A stretch of DNA of 64,000 nucleotides from Ipomoea triloba (GCF_003576645.1 NC_044920.1:4371338-4435337), one strand, 5' to 3'. Positions 24,770-37,308 are shown, counted from the stretch's first letter. The notes: a model not told the origin generated them from the sequence alone. Program-made: numbers and translations.

Positions 24770-26555
24770 CCATCATGAGATAAAACTTGACTAATGATTT
24801 TTTGAATTGACATAGAATTTAGCTGACACAATGGCACGAGAAGACAACGACACACGATCATATGACACAAACAAGGAAATAGGATAATGAAAAATACTTT
24901 TACCTTTGCGAAGAGAAATGGGAAGATCTATATCTAATGACGAGGAGTTCGGGAGGGAAGGATTCATTGGTGGCAGAGCTGGATTTGGTGGATGAACAAT
25001 CTCTCTGAGTCGCCAATAGTAAACCTGTGTAACTAGAGGCCTATGAATATTCTCAATCAAAGAGGCAGGGAGAATAACTATATAGGTAAGAAAAATAATT
25101 TTCTATGTTTGTAATGGAATTATATTATGAAGAAACAGGGACACCCCTATAAAACATAGTATTTTCAAAGAATGTGATATCAACTAAAACCAAATAATGA
25201 TAAAAATCAGGAGAATAACACATTACACATGTAACCATTTTGAGTAGTAGAACACCCCACAAATATGTATTTGAGTGGCTTAAGCTCAAGTTTTCCGCAT
25301 TGTGGACGCATATCATGCGCAAAACAAGTACAACCAAATATTTTGGGGAGAAAGAGAGAATAACACATTTGACAGATACACAATGGAATAAGGAATCTGA
25401 TTATGAAGAATACTAGACGACAACTAGTTGATTAAGAAATACGATGTATGAACCACATCTGACCAGAACAATTTAGGGACTTTTATTTGAAACATTAATG
25501 CTCGAGCAACTCCCAACGAATGATGATTCTTTCGTTCTACCACACCATTCTGTTGAGGAGTGTGAACACAAGAGGACTAGTGTATCATACCATTTTGGTT
25601 CATATAGGAAGTAAACAAATTGGCAAAATATTCTTTTGCATTATCATTGCGCAAATTTTGGATGACTTTATTGAATCGGGTTTGGATCATAGCACAAAAA
25701 TTGCAAAAAATACTAAACGACTCATCTCTAGATTTCATTAGGTATAACTATGTATATCTAGAGCAATCATCCACAAAATTTACGAAATACCTAAAACCAC
25801 TCTTAGCTTGCACTTGACATGGGCTCCAAACATCACAATGAATTAACTGAAATAAAGAATTGACCTTATTATTAACTCTAGGAGGATAAGGTGCACGCCA
25901 TGTTTACACAAGTTCACAAGATTCACATTGTAAAGTAGATAGAGATTCTAAACCAGCACATATTTTCTCCAATATTGCCAAAGACGGATGACCATATCGA
26001 CAATGTAGCTGAAGGGGGATGAGCTACTCAAGAACCCAACATGTTTATTCTCATAGTGACAAGAAGCATCCTATTCTAAAACATATAATCCACCAGTCTC
26101 CTTTAATTTCCTCTACCAATAATCTCCATCACCAAAAGATCTTGAAACAAACAATGACCGGGAAAAAAAAGGAGATAGAACAATTTAGATTACGAGCAAT
26201 TTTACTTATTGAGAGTAACTTGAATGGGAACTGGGGAATCATTTGTAAGAGTGACTAGTAGTATGAGGATAAGGGGAATATGTGAAGATACTCGAATTAC
26301 CTAACATGTGATCGGTGGTTCCAGAGTCGATGATCCATTGCCAGGATGATGAAGAAACACATGCGATAGGATCACCTGTTTGGACAAATGTTGTTAAGGT
26401 AGAAGGAAATGACACATGATTAGATAAAGTCGTGAGGAGGAAAACACCTTCATTTGGTTAAACATGGTTAACTCTTCATCAGTCATAGCCACTACATGCC
26501 TTTCTAATTTTGTGTCAACATTATTAGCAAACTGTTGTCTAAACAGTTTTGTGCA

Positions 26556-26797
26556 CTAATTGCGCAAATAACCAGGATTTCCACAATTGCAGCATACTCG
26601 TGGTCCCCCTCGACTTCCACCTCGTCCTCTTCCAAATCCACCACGACTTTGGGAACAACCACCAACACCTTGACCAAAGCCTTCATTATTAACACCATAC
26701 TCATGTGACATAAATGTTTTGTCATCAGTATTACTCCCTTGTGACACAAAAACATTCCTCTCAGAAATTTCATGAGTATTATTAGATATTGATGCAT
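26556..26797 (-). pseudogene. Copia gag nucleocapsid fragment with zinc knuckle
   Basis: One frame reads MSQGSNTDDKTFMSHEYG, then a Gly/Arg-rich tract (GRGRGGSRGGPR), then CCNCGNPGYLRN. The knuckle keeps the first two Cys and Gly but has Tyr-Leu-Arg-Asn where His..Cys is expected, so it is degenerate. It belongs to the same element as the RT at 24389. Confidence 0.8.
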
Positions 26798-27469
26798 TTT
26801 ATACCATAGAAAAAACTTGATCTAGTGTTTCCAACTCTTTTTTTCCTAATAGTTGAGATATAAGAATCTCATACTCCTTATCCTAACCAGAAATCTAACT
26901 AAATGCATGCAGTTGATCTTGTTGTTTCTTCATTTTGTCCACATCAGTTGTGATAGGCATAACTATACACAAAGCATAACTCATGATTTTAAAATCATGG
27001 TAGTACTCCCTAATGTCTCAACCTTTTTTAGAGGGACGATGAACATTTTGGGATAACTGATATAATTTTCTCAAGTTTTGAGCCCACTGAACCATTTATC
27101 AACCAAATACCATATAGATTTCATAGTGCCAGAATATTGTATAGATAATATAATCTTCCTATCAATACAATTAATTGTTCTTGACAAAAGAGCCTTATCA
27201 TCATTTTCATTATTATGTAGTATTAGGGTTAGTTGGAAAATCTTCAGCTAAATGACCATCTTTACTCATACCACCTAAATTTTTCTTAATAAAAAATTTC
27301 CGTTCAGCAAAATTAGATCCATCCGGTGCCAATACCACATCAATTATGATGGTCATCTCCTCAGCCATATTTTCCAGAGTACAACAAAGAACACAACATC
27401 CAACAAAAAAAAAAAAAAACACACACACACACACATTAGCACCTTAATTCTTAAATAACTCTTCAACCC

Positions 27470-29420
27470 AGCAAAATTTGATAAGTGCAATTTTGTACTT
27501 TATTTTATGATGTTTGACCTAATAATTTTTATTAATTAATTATATTTTTCTACTTAATTTTATTAAATTATGATATGTGTATATAGATTATATTTGTCTA
27601 ATAATTATAAATAAATAATAATGTAGTTTGCAATTAGATTAGTATTAATAGGTTAGAGTAATTATATTTGGGCTTTAGTTTATTTAAAGTGTGATTTATT
27701 TAAATAAAGAATTGATCGAAGCCCTTTGTGTGGCGAACACACAAAGATGGTCTTCTTCCTTTCTCTAGTCAGCAATCAAACGAAGATTAAGACACCATTC
27801 CAGCTAACTTGAGGATCGGAAGGCGTGCCACTAGATCGCATTCAACAAAGTGAACAAACGCAAACTTCGGATGAGTGGTTGAGGCTAGGTAGTATAAATG
27901 AGAGGGAAAAAGCTGGTAGATGATCAATCTTTGGACCCAAAGAATTTTCAAGGGAGCATATCGGCTCTGGCAACCTCCATCGTCGATGAGCTCTGGTTTG
28001 GCGGCATATTAGAGGGCAGCATGGTGAAGACATATGGGGAAGAAGAAACTAACGGTGCATGATATTTCAAGTCCAAGGTCATATATGTAATTTGATATGT
28101 GCAATCTATTTCAACTGTCTTTTTCCTATATGTATATAAGTCAGTAGATGTCTTCGTTTTTTGTTGTAAGATCTCACTATTGACCAATGGATAGTACACT
28201 TCATACTTTCGCATAGCTCCTGTAACCATATCTGATATGGTATCAGGGCACTGCCGTAGATCATACGCTGCCTCCGTCCCGGTGTAGGCAACGCCAATCA
28301 TACATCGCAAGTCAACATTCCGATCTCTCGATCACTTGCTCGTGTAACTCTAGAGACGACTCCGCAGAGGAATCCAGTTAACCAATCGCAGAGGATCTTC
28401 ATCGAGGAGCTGGAAAATCTGATCGATTAGTTATGAGCTCGGCGCCAATAACAATCCTTTTGCTGTGCTAGTCAATCCTCCATTAGTTAGGAGCTCCAAT
28501 TATGGAACCTGGAGCATCTCAATGCGTATTGCATTAGAGGTGAAGAACAAGTGGAATCTGATCGATGGGAGCACCGAGCCGCTAAGCAGAGGTCACGTCC
28601 AGTATCAAGCTTGGAAGCGTTGCAATCTGATGGTATGCTCCTGGATATTCAAGTTCGTCCTTCCTTCAATCGCACAAAGTGTGATGCATTTCGACAAGGC
28701 TTGAGATATCTGGGAGGATCTAAGGAAAAAATTCTCCTAGTGCAATGCTAAACGCATTTATTTTGTGCATAATGAGATATACAGCATGAAGGAAGGACTC
28801 CTTTCTGTGAGTAATTACTACACCAAATTCAAAACCTTATGGGAGGAGTTAAACACCATTAAGCCACTTCCAATTTGCAAATGTGATCCTAGATGTGCCT
28901 GCGATCTAGTTGATGAAATCCGAAAAGAAATGGACGCAGATCAGGTAATCCGCTTCTTGCAAAGATTAACTGATGATTACAATAGCTTGAAGTCGAATGT
29001 GCTTGTTTTAGATCCATTGCCTGAGGTTTACAAAGTATTTGTTATGGCTGTGAAATTTGAGAGGTAGATCAGTTTAACTAATTTGAGTCTAGGAAGCCTA
29101 GATGTCAACCATTCTAATGCAGTGCAAAGCAAACAAGGTTCTGTGGAAGAAGAGGCAATGGCCGCAGCTTTGAATAGCTTTAATGGTAGAAGGAACAACT
29201 CAACTAGACCCAAGTATACTTTCTATGGCATGATGGGGCATACAGTGGATAAGTGTTACAAAAAACACGGTTATCCCCCCGGTTACAACTCTAAGGGGAA
29301 GCAATTCGTAGCAGCAATCACCAACGATGCTACAGATTTAGGCATCACATCTTATAAGCTAAAGAAGATATTCTTAGTCTTTCAAACACAAGTAACATGG
29401 CACTCCTCTTCTGGTTCTAG
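27470..29420 (+). mobile_element. Second Ty1/copia remnant, plus strand: LTR end, PBS and gag
   Basis: A primer-binding site TGGTATCAGGGC at 28238-28249 matches the initiator-Met tRNA type (one change from TGGTATCAGAGC). Upstream, TATATGTATATAAG near 28125 could be the LTR promoter, so the 5' LTR would end near 28237. Its 5' end is not resolved. Downstream comes a copia gag in broken frames. Neither pol nor a 3' LTR follows, and at about 29420-29680 the sequence passes into the leader of the minus-strand element. Confidence 0.7.
28465..29360 (+). pseudogene. Copia gag pseudogene (UBN2/Copia-like N-terminal type)
   Basis: Three collinear segments make one gag. The N-terminal block is LVRSSNYGTWSISMRIALEV...NLIDGS (28465-28704). 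The middle is YSMKEGLLSVSNYYTKFKTL WEEL (28765-29067). The nucleocapsid is YTFYGMMGHTVDKCYKKHGYPPGY (within 29083-29360). The first Cys of the zinc knuckle is replaced by Tyr. In-frame stops separate the segments, for example after HFDKA and after VKFER. The family is a capsid protein of plant retrotransposons, and this copy cannot be functional. Confidence 0.85.
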
Positions 29421-29679
29421 TCTCAGCACAAGTGCAACAGTATCACTAGTGCCAAAGTTTGATGAAGTCCAAACTAATGATGAAGGCAAGTATTTTACAA
29501 CTCAGGTTAATTATCTTGCTCTTGTTCATCCACCGGATCACTTGCCGGCGCGTGTGGTCAGAATAGGTGGTCGTGACAGTGTGTGTGGGTGCGCGGGAAC
29601 TCTGATGACTGCTAAATTCTTCCTCATCTGTCACCCTACACCTCTGGTGATAGCCCACTACCTCACACACTCACATATT

Positions 29680-29990
29680 GCTCTGATAGCATGTAAAATA
29701 AATGAAGGTAATTGTGTCTATGAGCTAGGCAAAATAAACTAAACTATTAGTTCAAATTAAAATTTGAAAACTAAGACTGTGACTAATCCTCTCAACCCAC
29801 TCTTCAATACTCTCTAACAAACTCACATAATGCTCTGATACCATATATATAATAAATAAAGGCAATTGTGTTGTGTGTATTGATATGCTCACTCTACATA
29901 TCATGACACTATTTACATACACCCTAGATCTAGGCAAAACAAATTAAACAAGTAGTTCAAGCCCATCTTACCACTTAATTAGGAAATATA
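29680..29990 (-). repeat. Tandem LTR-PBS units of the minus-strand copia element
   Basis: On the minus strand a primer-binding site TGGTATCAGAGC (plus 29832-29843) follows an LTR extending to about 29980. A second, mutated site (plus GCTCTGATAGCA, 29680-29691) follows a shorter LTR at 29692-29819 that starts TGTTAGAGAG and ends TTTTACA. The shorter copy lacks about 50 bases present in the other. Two LTR-PBS units in a row imply unequal recombination or a large internal deletion. Confidence 0.65.
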
Positions 29991-30327
29991 GATTGGATAC
30001 TTAGTCTTGCATTATATGTGGACTTAAGAAAACACTTAGAATATTGTTTTGAGAGGATGCACGTTATGATTTTTAGGGCAGTTTATAATCCTGTGATCGA
30101 GATACCTTTGACTAGGTCAACATTGCAAGTGATACGAAGTATTTTGTAAAAAAAGTCCAGTTATATATGCTCTTGATTGCTGTATATTCTAGCCACTTAT
30201 CCTTCAATTTTCTATCAAAATTAATTCCTTATTTTTTATGTTATAACTGCATTGATAAATGAAGTTATTAGCATTGAATAATATTTTGAAATAGGTGATA
30301 AATACAATGAATTCAAATCATCATTAG

Positions 30328-33300
30328 ATGTATACACGAATGAGAAATGGTCTTCTAATTGAGGAGTTTTTATCTGTTATTAAAACTTTCATCCAATTTG
30401 CTACTAGTCAACATAGTTGGATGGACGGGAAAAGAATTAGGTGTCCATGTACTGAGCGCAGGTGTCAAAACACCAAGATTTTAAATGTGCCTACCGTGAA
30501 ATACCACTTAGCAAAATATGGATTTGCATCGGACTACTATGTTTGGTGCTTCCATGGCGAGAGAATTGTGAGGGTAGATGTTGATTGAGATGTTGGTGGC
30601 CCATCTCAAATGACTAATGAAGGAGCATCTAATTCTTACCACACAATAGTTATGGATGCTGCTGGTGTTCAATTTAATGTGGATGAAATAGAAGAATCAC
30701 CAAATCCTGAGGCCCAAAAGTTTTATGACATGCTGAAAGCTGCAGATTAAGGGTTGTTCACTGAGTGTAAAAAGCACTCGCCGTTGTCTTTTGTAGCTCG
30801 ACTTATGAGCTTCAAATAAGAGAATCACATATCAGAAAAATGTTTCAATCAAATCACTAAACTTATAAAAGAAGTTGTTCTGGAAGATAATCTAATTCCT
30901 GGTAACTTCTACGAAACCAAAAGGTTATTACGGGGTATGAGGTTGCTGGTTCAGGAGATTGATTGTTGCAAGAACAACTGCATGATATATTGGGAGTCAG
31001 ATATAGATATGAAAACGTATAAGTTTTGTGCCCACCCTCTATTTAAACAAACTTCTCATGGTGCTACAAAAACGACAAAAAATTAATGTAGCATACAAAA
31101 AAATGTATTACTTTCCTCTTGTTCCTCGACTATAGAGGCTGTATGCATCTAATGCTATAGCAAATGATATGAAGTGGCATGCAAATTCAGTTGAAGATGG
31201 AATCATACGTCGTCCCTCAGACTCGCATGCTTGGAAGCATTTTAACAGCATTTATCCTGACTTTGCATTTGAAATTCAAAATGTCAAGTTATGTCTGTGC
31301 ATTGATGGTTTTCAACCATTTGGAGAATCAGGGCAACAATACTTCTCATGGCCTGTCATACTAACACCGTATAACTTGCCTCCTTGGATGTGTATGAAAG
31401 AGGAATATATGTTCTTGATCGTATTGGTTCTAGGTCCAAAAAATTCCAAAAGAGAAGATAGATGTTTTTTTACAATCGCTTATTGCGGAGTTAAACCAAT
31501 TATGGGAAGTCGGTGTTCAAACATATGATATTTCAAAGAAGTAGAATTTTCAGATGTGAGTTGCCCTTATGTGGACAGTTAGTGATTTTCCTGCATATTC
31601 GATGTTATCCGGGTGAAGCACTTTTGGGAGGTTAGCTTGTCCATTTTGTATGGACAAATCAGATGCCTTCACCCTAAAATGTAGTGGTAAGCAATCGTTG
31701 TTTGACAATCATCAAAAATTTTTGCGAACAAATCATCCATTTCGCGAGAATAAGACAATGTTCTTTAAGAACAGAGCGATTACAACTGAGTCACCGCTTG
31801 TTCGGTCGGGATATGATATCCTTGCAGAGATTGAGACTTTAGGCCTTAAGAAAGTCACTGAATTGGATGCAGCTGAAGTTAATGGATTCATTTCCAAAAC
31901 TTGTGGTTGGAAGAAGCGAAGTATCTTTTGGGATTTGTCATATTCACATATAAATCTAGAGAAGAGCTTAATGATTATTGTTGGTGGCCTGAGCTGAAGC
32001 GAGACCTTGTGACCGAAAAGTTTCCAAAAGCTTGTTAGACCCTTGACAAGCCGGCAAGGGAAGCATTGTGTGAATGGGTTAGGAATCTCAAATTTCCTGA
32101 TGGCTATGCATCTAATATGAGTCAATGTGTAAATATGAAGAAGTTGAAGTTGTTTGGTATGAAAAGTCACTACTGTCATGTGTTTATGCAGAGGCTAATA
32201 CCAATTACATTTCGTGAGTTGCTCTTGCTAAATGCTTGGAAAGTTCTTACAGAGTTTGGTTTATTCTTTAAGAACCTTACTTCCACTACGATTAGAGTTG
32301 AGGGATTGATGAAGCTTGAGAATGACATACCTCTCATTCTATGTCAACTTGAACATATATTTCCTCCTATAGTTTCTTCAACTCCATGGAGCATCTACCA
32401 AGGATTGTTGGTCTAGTTCAATATAGGTGGATGTATCCATTTGAGAGGTACGATTTGTTTTAGTTGTTTTATATGTTTCCAAACATATAATAAAATTGTC
32501 ACTTATATATATCAATTTTATTAGATACCTTCGAAAATTGAAAAATAATGTAAAAAATAAAGCGAAGGTTGAGGGCTCTATATCCAATGCATATTTGATG
32601 GAAGAAGCATCATCGTTCTGTTCATACTATTTTGAAAACCATGTTAGCACGAAACACAGAAATGTGCCTCGGAATGCAGATGGTAGTGAATATGTAGTTG
32701 ATGAACATGAATAAACTCTTTCTATATTCAAGTATTCAGGTCGAGCATTTGGCAAAGCAAAAGCGAGATATATGACAGATGAAGAGTATAAAGCTGCTCA
32801 AACCTGCGTGTTATTAAATTGTTCAGAAGTAGAGCTAGTTATTGAGTAATAATTCAATTTTGTTCAATTTTTCTTATGCAATGTGTTATAAATATTAACC
32901 CATTTATTCTTTTAAAGGGGTTATATTGAGGAGTTAAAGAGGAATCAATCAAACATTTCAAGCACTACCATCGATCGTAAATTGGAAAATGAATTTGCAA
33001 ATTGGTTCAATGATTATGTAAGACTTGTATATTATGTATATTGAGTTTCAAATTGTTTAACACAATTTAACACTTATATTATGTATTATACATGCACATG
33101 ATCTTTCAAATAAGATTTCAAACAAATTTATAAAGGATCTTGCAAAAGGGCCACTAAGATCTGTCAATACATATTCAGGGTATTATGTAAATGGCTTTAA
33201 ATTTAACACCATTGGTTATGGTGGAGTTGAAGAAACAACGAATAGTGCAATTTGCATAAAAGGTATAAACTATAGTGTAGATGAAAGTGATTATTATGGC

Positions 33301-33801
33301 CGATTGGTAGAAGTTGTACAAGTTGAGTACCCTGGCTTACCAATCAAGAGGATAATATTATTCAAGTGTGAGTGGTTTGACCCCACAAGTGTTGGCATAA
33401 AGGTTCATTCCAAGTATAAACTTGTTGAAGTTAATCATAAGTGTAGGTTCAATAGCTATGAACCATTCATTCTAGCGATGCAAGCCGCTCAGATTTATTA
33501 TTGTACATACCCAAGTTTGTGTCGCAACAAGCTTGACTGGTGGGCTGTTTGCAAAATTAAAGCGAAACCTAAAGTAGAAGTTCCTAAATCATCTATATCT
33601 ACTGAAGAATCACTAATACATGCACCATTTCAAGAGGAAACTACTGACAATCATGATCTCGTGCAAATAGATGAAGACCCATTGCATTTAGATGACCCAA
33701 ACGGTGGGGTGATAGAACTTGATGGCGAACATAGTGACATCGAAGATGAAATTGAGTTAGAGGAAGAAATAGATGACCCAAGTAGAGATTTAGTAATATG
33801 A
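30328..33801 (+). pseudogene. TNP2-like transposase pseudogene
   Basis: 30328-30588 encodes the transposase-associated domain (SWMDGKRIRCPCTERRCQN, VKYHLAKYGFASDYYVWCFHGE). 31169-31528 encodes the transposase_21 core (MKWHANSVEDGIIRRPSDSH AWKHF, LCIDGFQPFG, VILTPYNLPPWMCMKEEYMF). 31650-31997 and 32066-32416 continue it (KCSGKQSLFDNHQKFL, MKSHYCHVFMQRLIP). 32521-32714 has KVEGSISNAYLMEEASSFCS YYF (DUF4218-type). 33304-33801 is a DUF4216-like end (IILFKCEWFDP, YEPFILAMQAAQIYYCTYPS) with an acidic tail. Several segments are separated by stops or by introns that I could not resolve. The LCADGF motif reads LCIDGF. It is almost certainly inactive. Confidence 0.82.
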
Positions 33802-33897
33802 GATAGTGATAATGGTACTGATAATTAGTGCATAGTTCAGATAGTAAATGAACATGTAATATTTATCTGTTGTTAACTTTATTATATTTTATTTTAG

Positions 33898-34597
33898 ATG
33901 ACACGAGGTGGTAGTAGAGCTGGACGCACAAGAGGACGTGGACGAGGTGCATTAGTTACACCTCTTGTGGAACCTATTGTGGCATCTCCTCCTAATGTGG
34001 TATCTCCACCTATTGTGTCATCTGCTTCTATTGGTTCACCAGCTGACTTGTCGATTCCATCACCATCAAACTCTACTGCTCCACCCACATCCTCATCAGT
34101 TGCAGGATCATCAATTGGTTGTGATTTGCCTATTATTCATATAGAGGATGGGAGGTAAAAATGTGTTATTATGTTAACATTTATGTGTGTATTATTTTTA
34201 TCCTTATTCATCTCTTACATATATACAAGTGGCATGGGATGAGTCTATTGATGCTCAAGTTCGCAAAGCTTTTTTAGCACAAGCAGGCCTATGCTCTACA
34301 GATATGGTCTCCAAATTCAAGGCGAAACAGACTTCAACTAGGAAGCCAACATGTGTAGCTAAAGAAACATGGGCCATTTTGGAGGCATATTGGGATAGGA
34401 CTAACGTGAAAGCTAAATATAAACAACAATGCAAAAATAGGATGAGTGAGGTGGAAGGACCTGATACGGGATGTTCTAGACATACCGGAGGGTCTAGATC
34501 AGCTATTGAGCAGTATCACAAATTGGTACGTCTCTCTCTCCTTTTTTTTTTGGTTTGTTTAATGACATGTATTTTTCTACTGCACCTGGTGTTTTGA
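33898..34597 (+). pseudogene. CACTA second gene fragment (TNPA-like, transposase_24-type)
   Basis: Exon-like 33898-34158 encodes MTRGGSRAGRTRGRGRGA followed by a Ser/Pro/Thr-rich stretch. A second piece at about 34230-34530 encodes WDESIDAQVRKAFLAQAG, then KPTCVAKETWAILEAYWDRT and KAKYKQQCKNRMSE. This is the usual layout of the accessory DNA-binding protein beside TNP2. The piece ends at HKL followed by GTACGT, a plausible splice donor. Downstream exons were not recognised. Confidence 0.65.
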
Positions 34598-34600
34598 AGC

Positions 34601-35487
34601 TTTTTTGGTTTGTTTGATGAATGTGGAATTTAATGTGGTAATAAGTTCATTGAATGTAAGAACATGAGAAGTTGAATTGAATATGGCAATATGCATTGAA
34701 GTTCTGAAAATGGGGTACCAAGAAATTACTGTATATTTTTGTTACTATATAGGGATTAACTGATAGTTTAATATTAAACCAAGAACTGCATCAGCATGTT
34801 CATGAGTCAAAACAACCTGGGAATAGAACAATTGTCAGCTATTTGCATTTTAGTTTCTACTTGTCAAAGAATTCATAGATTCTAGTATATTGATCTGGGA
34901 CATTAAGCATTATAAATAATAAAAATTATTTGTACTCTTTTTCAGAAATATCATCAGAAAATGAAAGCAATGATTATATTAAAAAGCTAGTATATCTGCA
35001 AACCACTTATCATTGTTCAAGTGTCAATTGCAACTAACTTGTGTCTTAGTTGGGTACAAAGTTGCTCGAGTATGGAACATTAGTATTTCTTACATTGGTA
35101 ATTGAAAGTATCATTGATATTTTAAAGAGTTTATGTTTTAACATTAGTAACTATCTTATAGTCTCAACTATAGTAATATCTCTTCTTTTTTTTTTCTTGA
35201 AATAAACAAGCAATAGAATTTATTCTGTGGTGGAAAAATGAAATGTTAGACAATTCAAAAAATTTAGAATCTGTAAATTAAAAAAAAAATAAAATTGGCA
35301 GAAGGAATTGAGGTTCAATGCATCCACAAACTTTTTTAGGAAAACCTTTTGTAATATGTCAATTATTTAAAACATGAAAAAAATACAAACATAGAAGTTG
35401 ATAATACCAACCTAAATATGAAAATTCCTTGCACAATAGATAAATTTCAAGAATAGATGAGTCAAAAGCGAGCATGGGGAATATTAT
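34601..35487. other. AT-rich spacer, possibly the CACTA 3' end
   Basis: No coding region could be supported. It contains poly-T (35187-35197) and poly-A tracts. If the CACTA element is complete, its right end should be here, but no TAGTG terminus with a matching left repeat was found. Confidence 0.35.
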
Positions 35488-35964
35488 TAACTTTAAGGAG
35501 AAGGGTCAAATAGGCCCATCTACTACTAGCAAGTGTTCAATTCACACATTTAATTAAAATAAAATCCAATTTGACACACAAACTCCTAAAAAAATTTCAC
35601 TAAGCATTTTTTACAGGTCTTCTGTAGGTACCCAGTCCAAAAAGCTGACGTGTAATTTAGCTAAACAAAAATTTGTTGACATGGAATTTACAAAGCACAC
35701 ATATCGGTCAATTCTTCATCTTGCTGCTTGAAATGCTCCGGCGACTCCCAAAGAAAACTCTGGCGAAGAATTATCTCTGCAATTAACACAAACACAAACA
35801 TTTTTCATAGATAACCTGCCAAAACATACATAGATACACTACCAAATTATTGCCCTAAACTGTAAACCAAAACAGAACAGAGTTCACACTAACACAAATA
35901 ATTTTCACATATGTTCTACTTCCCATTGGTGGAATAGGCAGTGCTTCGACTTGCTTCTGGCATG

Positions 35965-36448
35965 CTATATATGTGGTGGTGATGGCGCATATTCTAGTTC
36001 AGATGCTTCTCCTGGTTGGGTGGACACGAGTGGATCCCAGCTGCCGAGATTAGAGCTTGAAGATGAGAAGGTTTCTCGCATAAACCTTGCATGGTCCAGC
36101 GATGGTGGACAATTGGGCAGAGGTGGAAAAGGTACAGGTGGTGGTGGAGGATGGTAGTCAAACACATGATCTAGGTAAAATGGAAAGTCAGGATCAGGTA
36201 GATGGTGCAGTCCGTAGGGGTCTCCTTGCATGCTCAATGACTGGTGGTCGAAGGTCCTTTTCTTCAGAGATTAGGATCACTGGATCGCTTGGGGTGTCAC
36301 CAACCTCGTGCCCTCTGTTCGCTGCTCGCCTTGCCCTAAGTTTCTCTTGCTTCATTTGTTCGGTTAGCCTTCTAGAAGTACGTCGTCCATTCGCTGGACC
36401 TTGACTCTTTGGCTTCATTGTAATATGCAAAACAAGGTAAACAAACAA
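35965..36448 (-). pseudogene. Coding-like segment inside the MULE, left part
   Basis: Two overlapping minus-strand frames are more GC-rich than their surroundings. The first (36448 to 36194) gives 84 aa with a basic, Arg-rich stretch RRLTEQMKQEKLRARRAANR. The second (36237 to 35965) gives 90 aa with a Pro/Phe-rich stretch DYHPPPPPVPFPPLPN and then FMRETFSSSSSNLGSWDPL. They could be one gene broken by a frameshift or joined by a small intron. I do not recognise the family. The composition suggests a captured fragment of a plant gene, but it may also be chance coding in GC-rich DNA. Confidence 0.4.
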
Positions 36449-36476
36449 AGGAAGTCCACAACGATTTATCTAGTCA

Positions 36477-36482
36477 TTCCTC

Positions 36483-36521
<39 letters not shown>

Positions 36522-37240
36522 GCACACTCCCGTGCGAACAACCGCCCAAGAAGGAAATGAGAACACATCACAGCTGTCCACGTGTTCAGATCAACGAATC
36601 AGATGCAATTTTAAAAAAACGACGCGGTGACATTATCATAAATAACTGGAACTTTGGTGCAAGTAATTGTGTTATAAGTGCACCTAGTTTCACTTACAAG
36701 TTTACCTAGTTTGACTTACAAGTGCACCTATTTTCGCACATATTTTCACTTACAAGTACAAGTAATTTACCTTGTTAATATTCATGCACCTGAGTGCAAC
36801 CTATGTGCACCTAGTTATAACATTAGGTGCACTTAGTATAGATACTCAGTATACAATTCACTTGCACATGTAATACATTTTACTTGCATCTGCAATATAT
36901 TTTACTTGCACTTGTGCAAGTAATTTACTTTGTTAATATTCATGCACTTGGGTGCAACCTAGTTATAACATTAGGTGCACTTAGTATTGATGCTTAGTGT
37001 ACAATTTACTTGCACTTGTAATACATTTTACTTGCACGTGTGTACCTATTTTCACTTACAAGTGCAAGTAATTTACCTAGTTAACATTTATGCACCTGGG
37101 TGCATCTATTTATAACATTACGTGCACCTAGTTATAACGTCAGATGCAACTACATCCTGGACACGTGGCGCGCTGTGATTCGTCCGCAGTTCTCTCCTAG
37201 GCTGCTCGTACTCACCTGAACGCCATCCTATATATATATA
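36477..37240. mobile_element. TA-flanked inverted-repeat element nested in the MULE
   Basis: It is bounded by (TA)n tracts at both sides (36484-36519 and about 37228-37241). The left end GGGGCACACTCCCGTGCGAAC and right end (complement GGATGGCGTTCAGGTGAG) are weakly inverted, and both contain ATCACAGC followed by CCACGTG. The interior repeats ACTTGCAC, AGTGCACCTA and TTATAACATTAGGTGCA many times. It has no coding capacity. The TA flanks would fit insertion into a TA microsatellite. Confidence 0.6.
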
Positions 37241-37308
37241 TATGGGTTTGATGATGAAGAGCTTGAAGAGTCTAATCGGTCGCCTCTTGGGTTTCAAAGA
37301 GATGATGA

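Larger units (their letters stand above)
23880..27380 (-). mobile_element. Decayed Ty1/copia retrotransposon body, minus strand
   Basis: Read from high to low coordinates, the order is that of a copia element. A gag start (MAEEMTIIIDVVLAPDG) lies near 27369, a nucleocapsid zinc knuckle CCNCGNPGYLRN with a Gly/Arg-rich tract near 26556-26650, integrase-like scraps around 25500 and 25200, and reverse transcriptase at 24389-24769 (WKWVY-type GCKWVYVVKTNPDGS, YAQTYDVDYSEIFSPVAK, LYQLDVNNVFLHG). RT continues with frame breaks to about 23900 (HTKDLGVLKYLLGIEVAQSK). Many stops and frameshifts show it is dead. The catalytic YVDD box reads YVVD here. Confidence 0.85.
30328..34600 (+). mobile_element. 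Decayed CACTA (En/Spm) transposon with TNP2- and TNPA-like parts
   Basis: The order matches plant CACTA elements: transposase-associated domain, TNP2 transposase core, DUF4218-like and DUF4216-like regions, then a second small gene with a transposase_24-like domain. Stops occur throughout (for example after VRVDVD near 30585). The terminal CACTA repeats could not be found, so true borders are unknown. Bases ~34600-35487 may be its 3' non-coding part. Confidence 0.8.

Noticed and set aside
36087..36404. Plus-strand 105-aa frame in the MULE
   Set aside because: Overlaps the minus-strand coding-like segment. Neither strand is proven, but the minus frames are less biased and start near a plausible leader.
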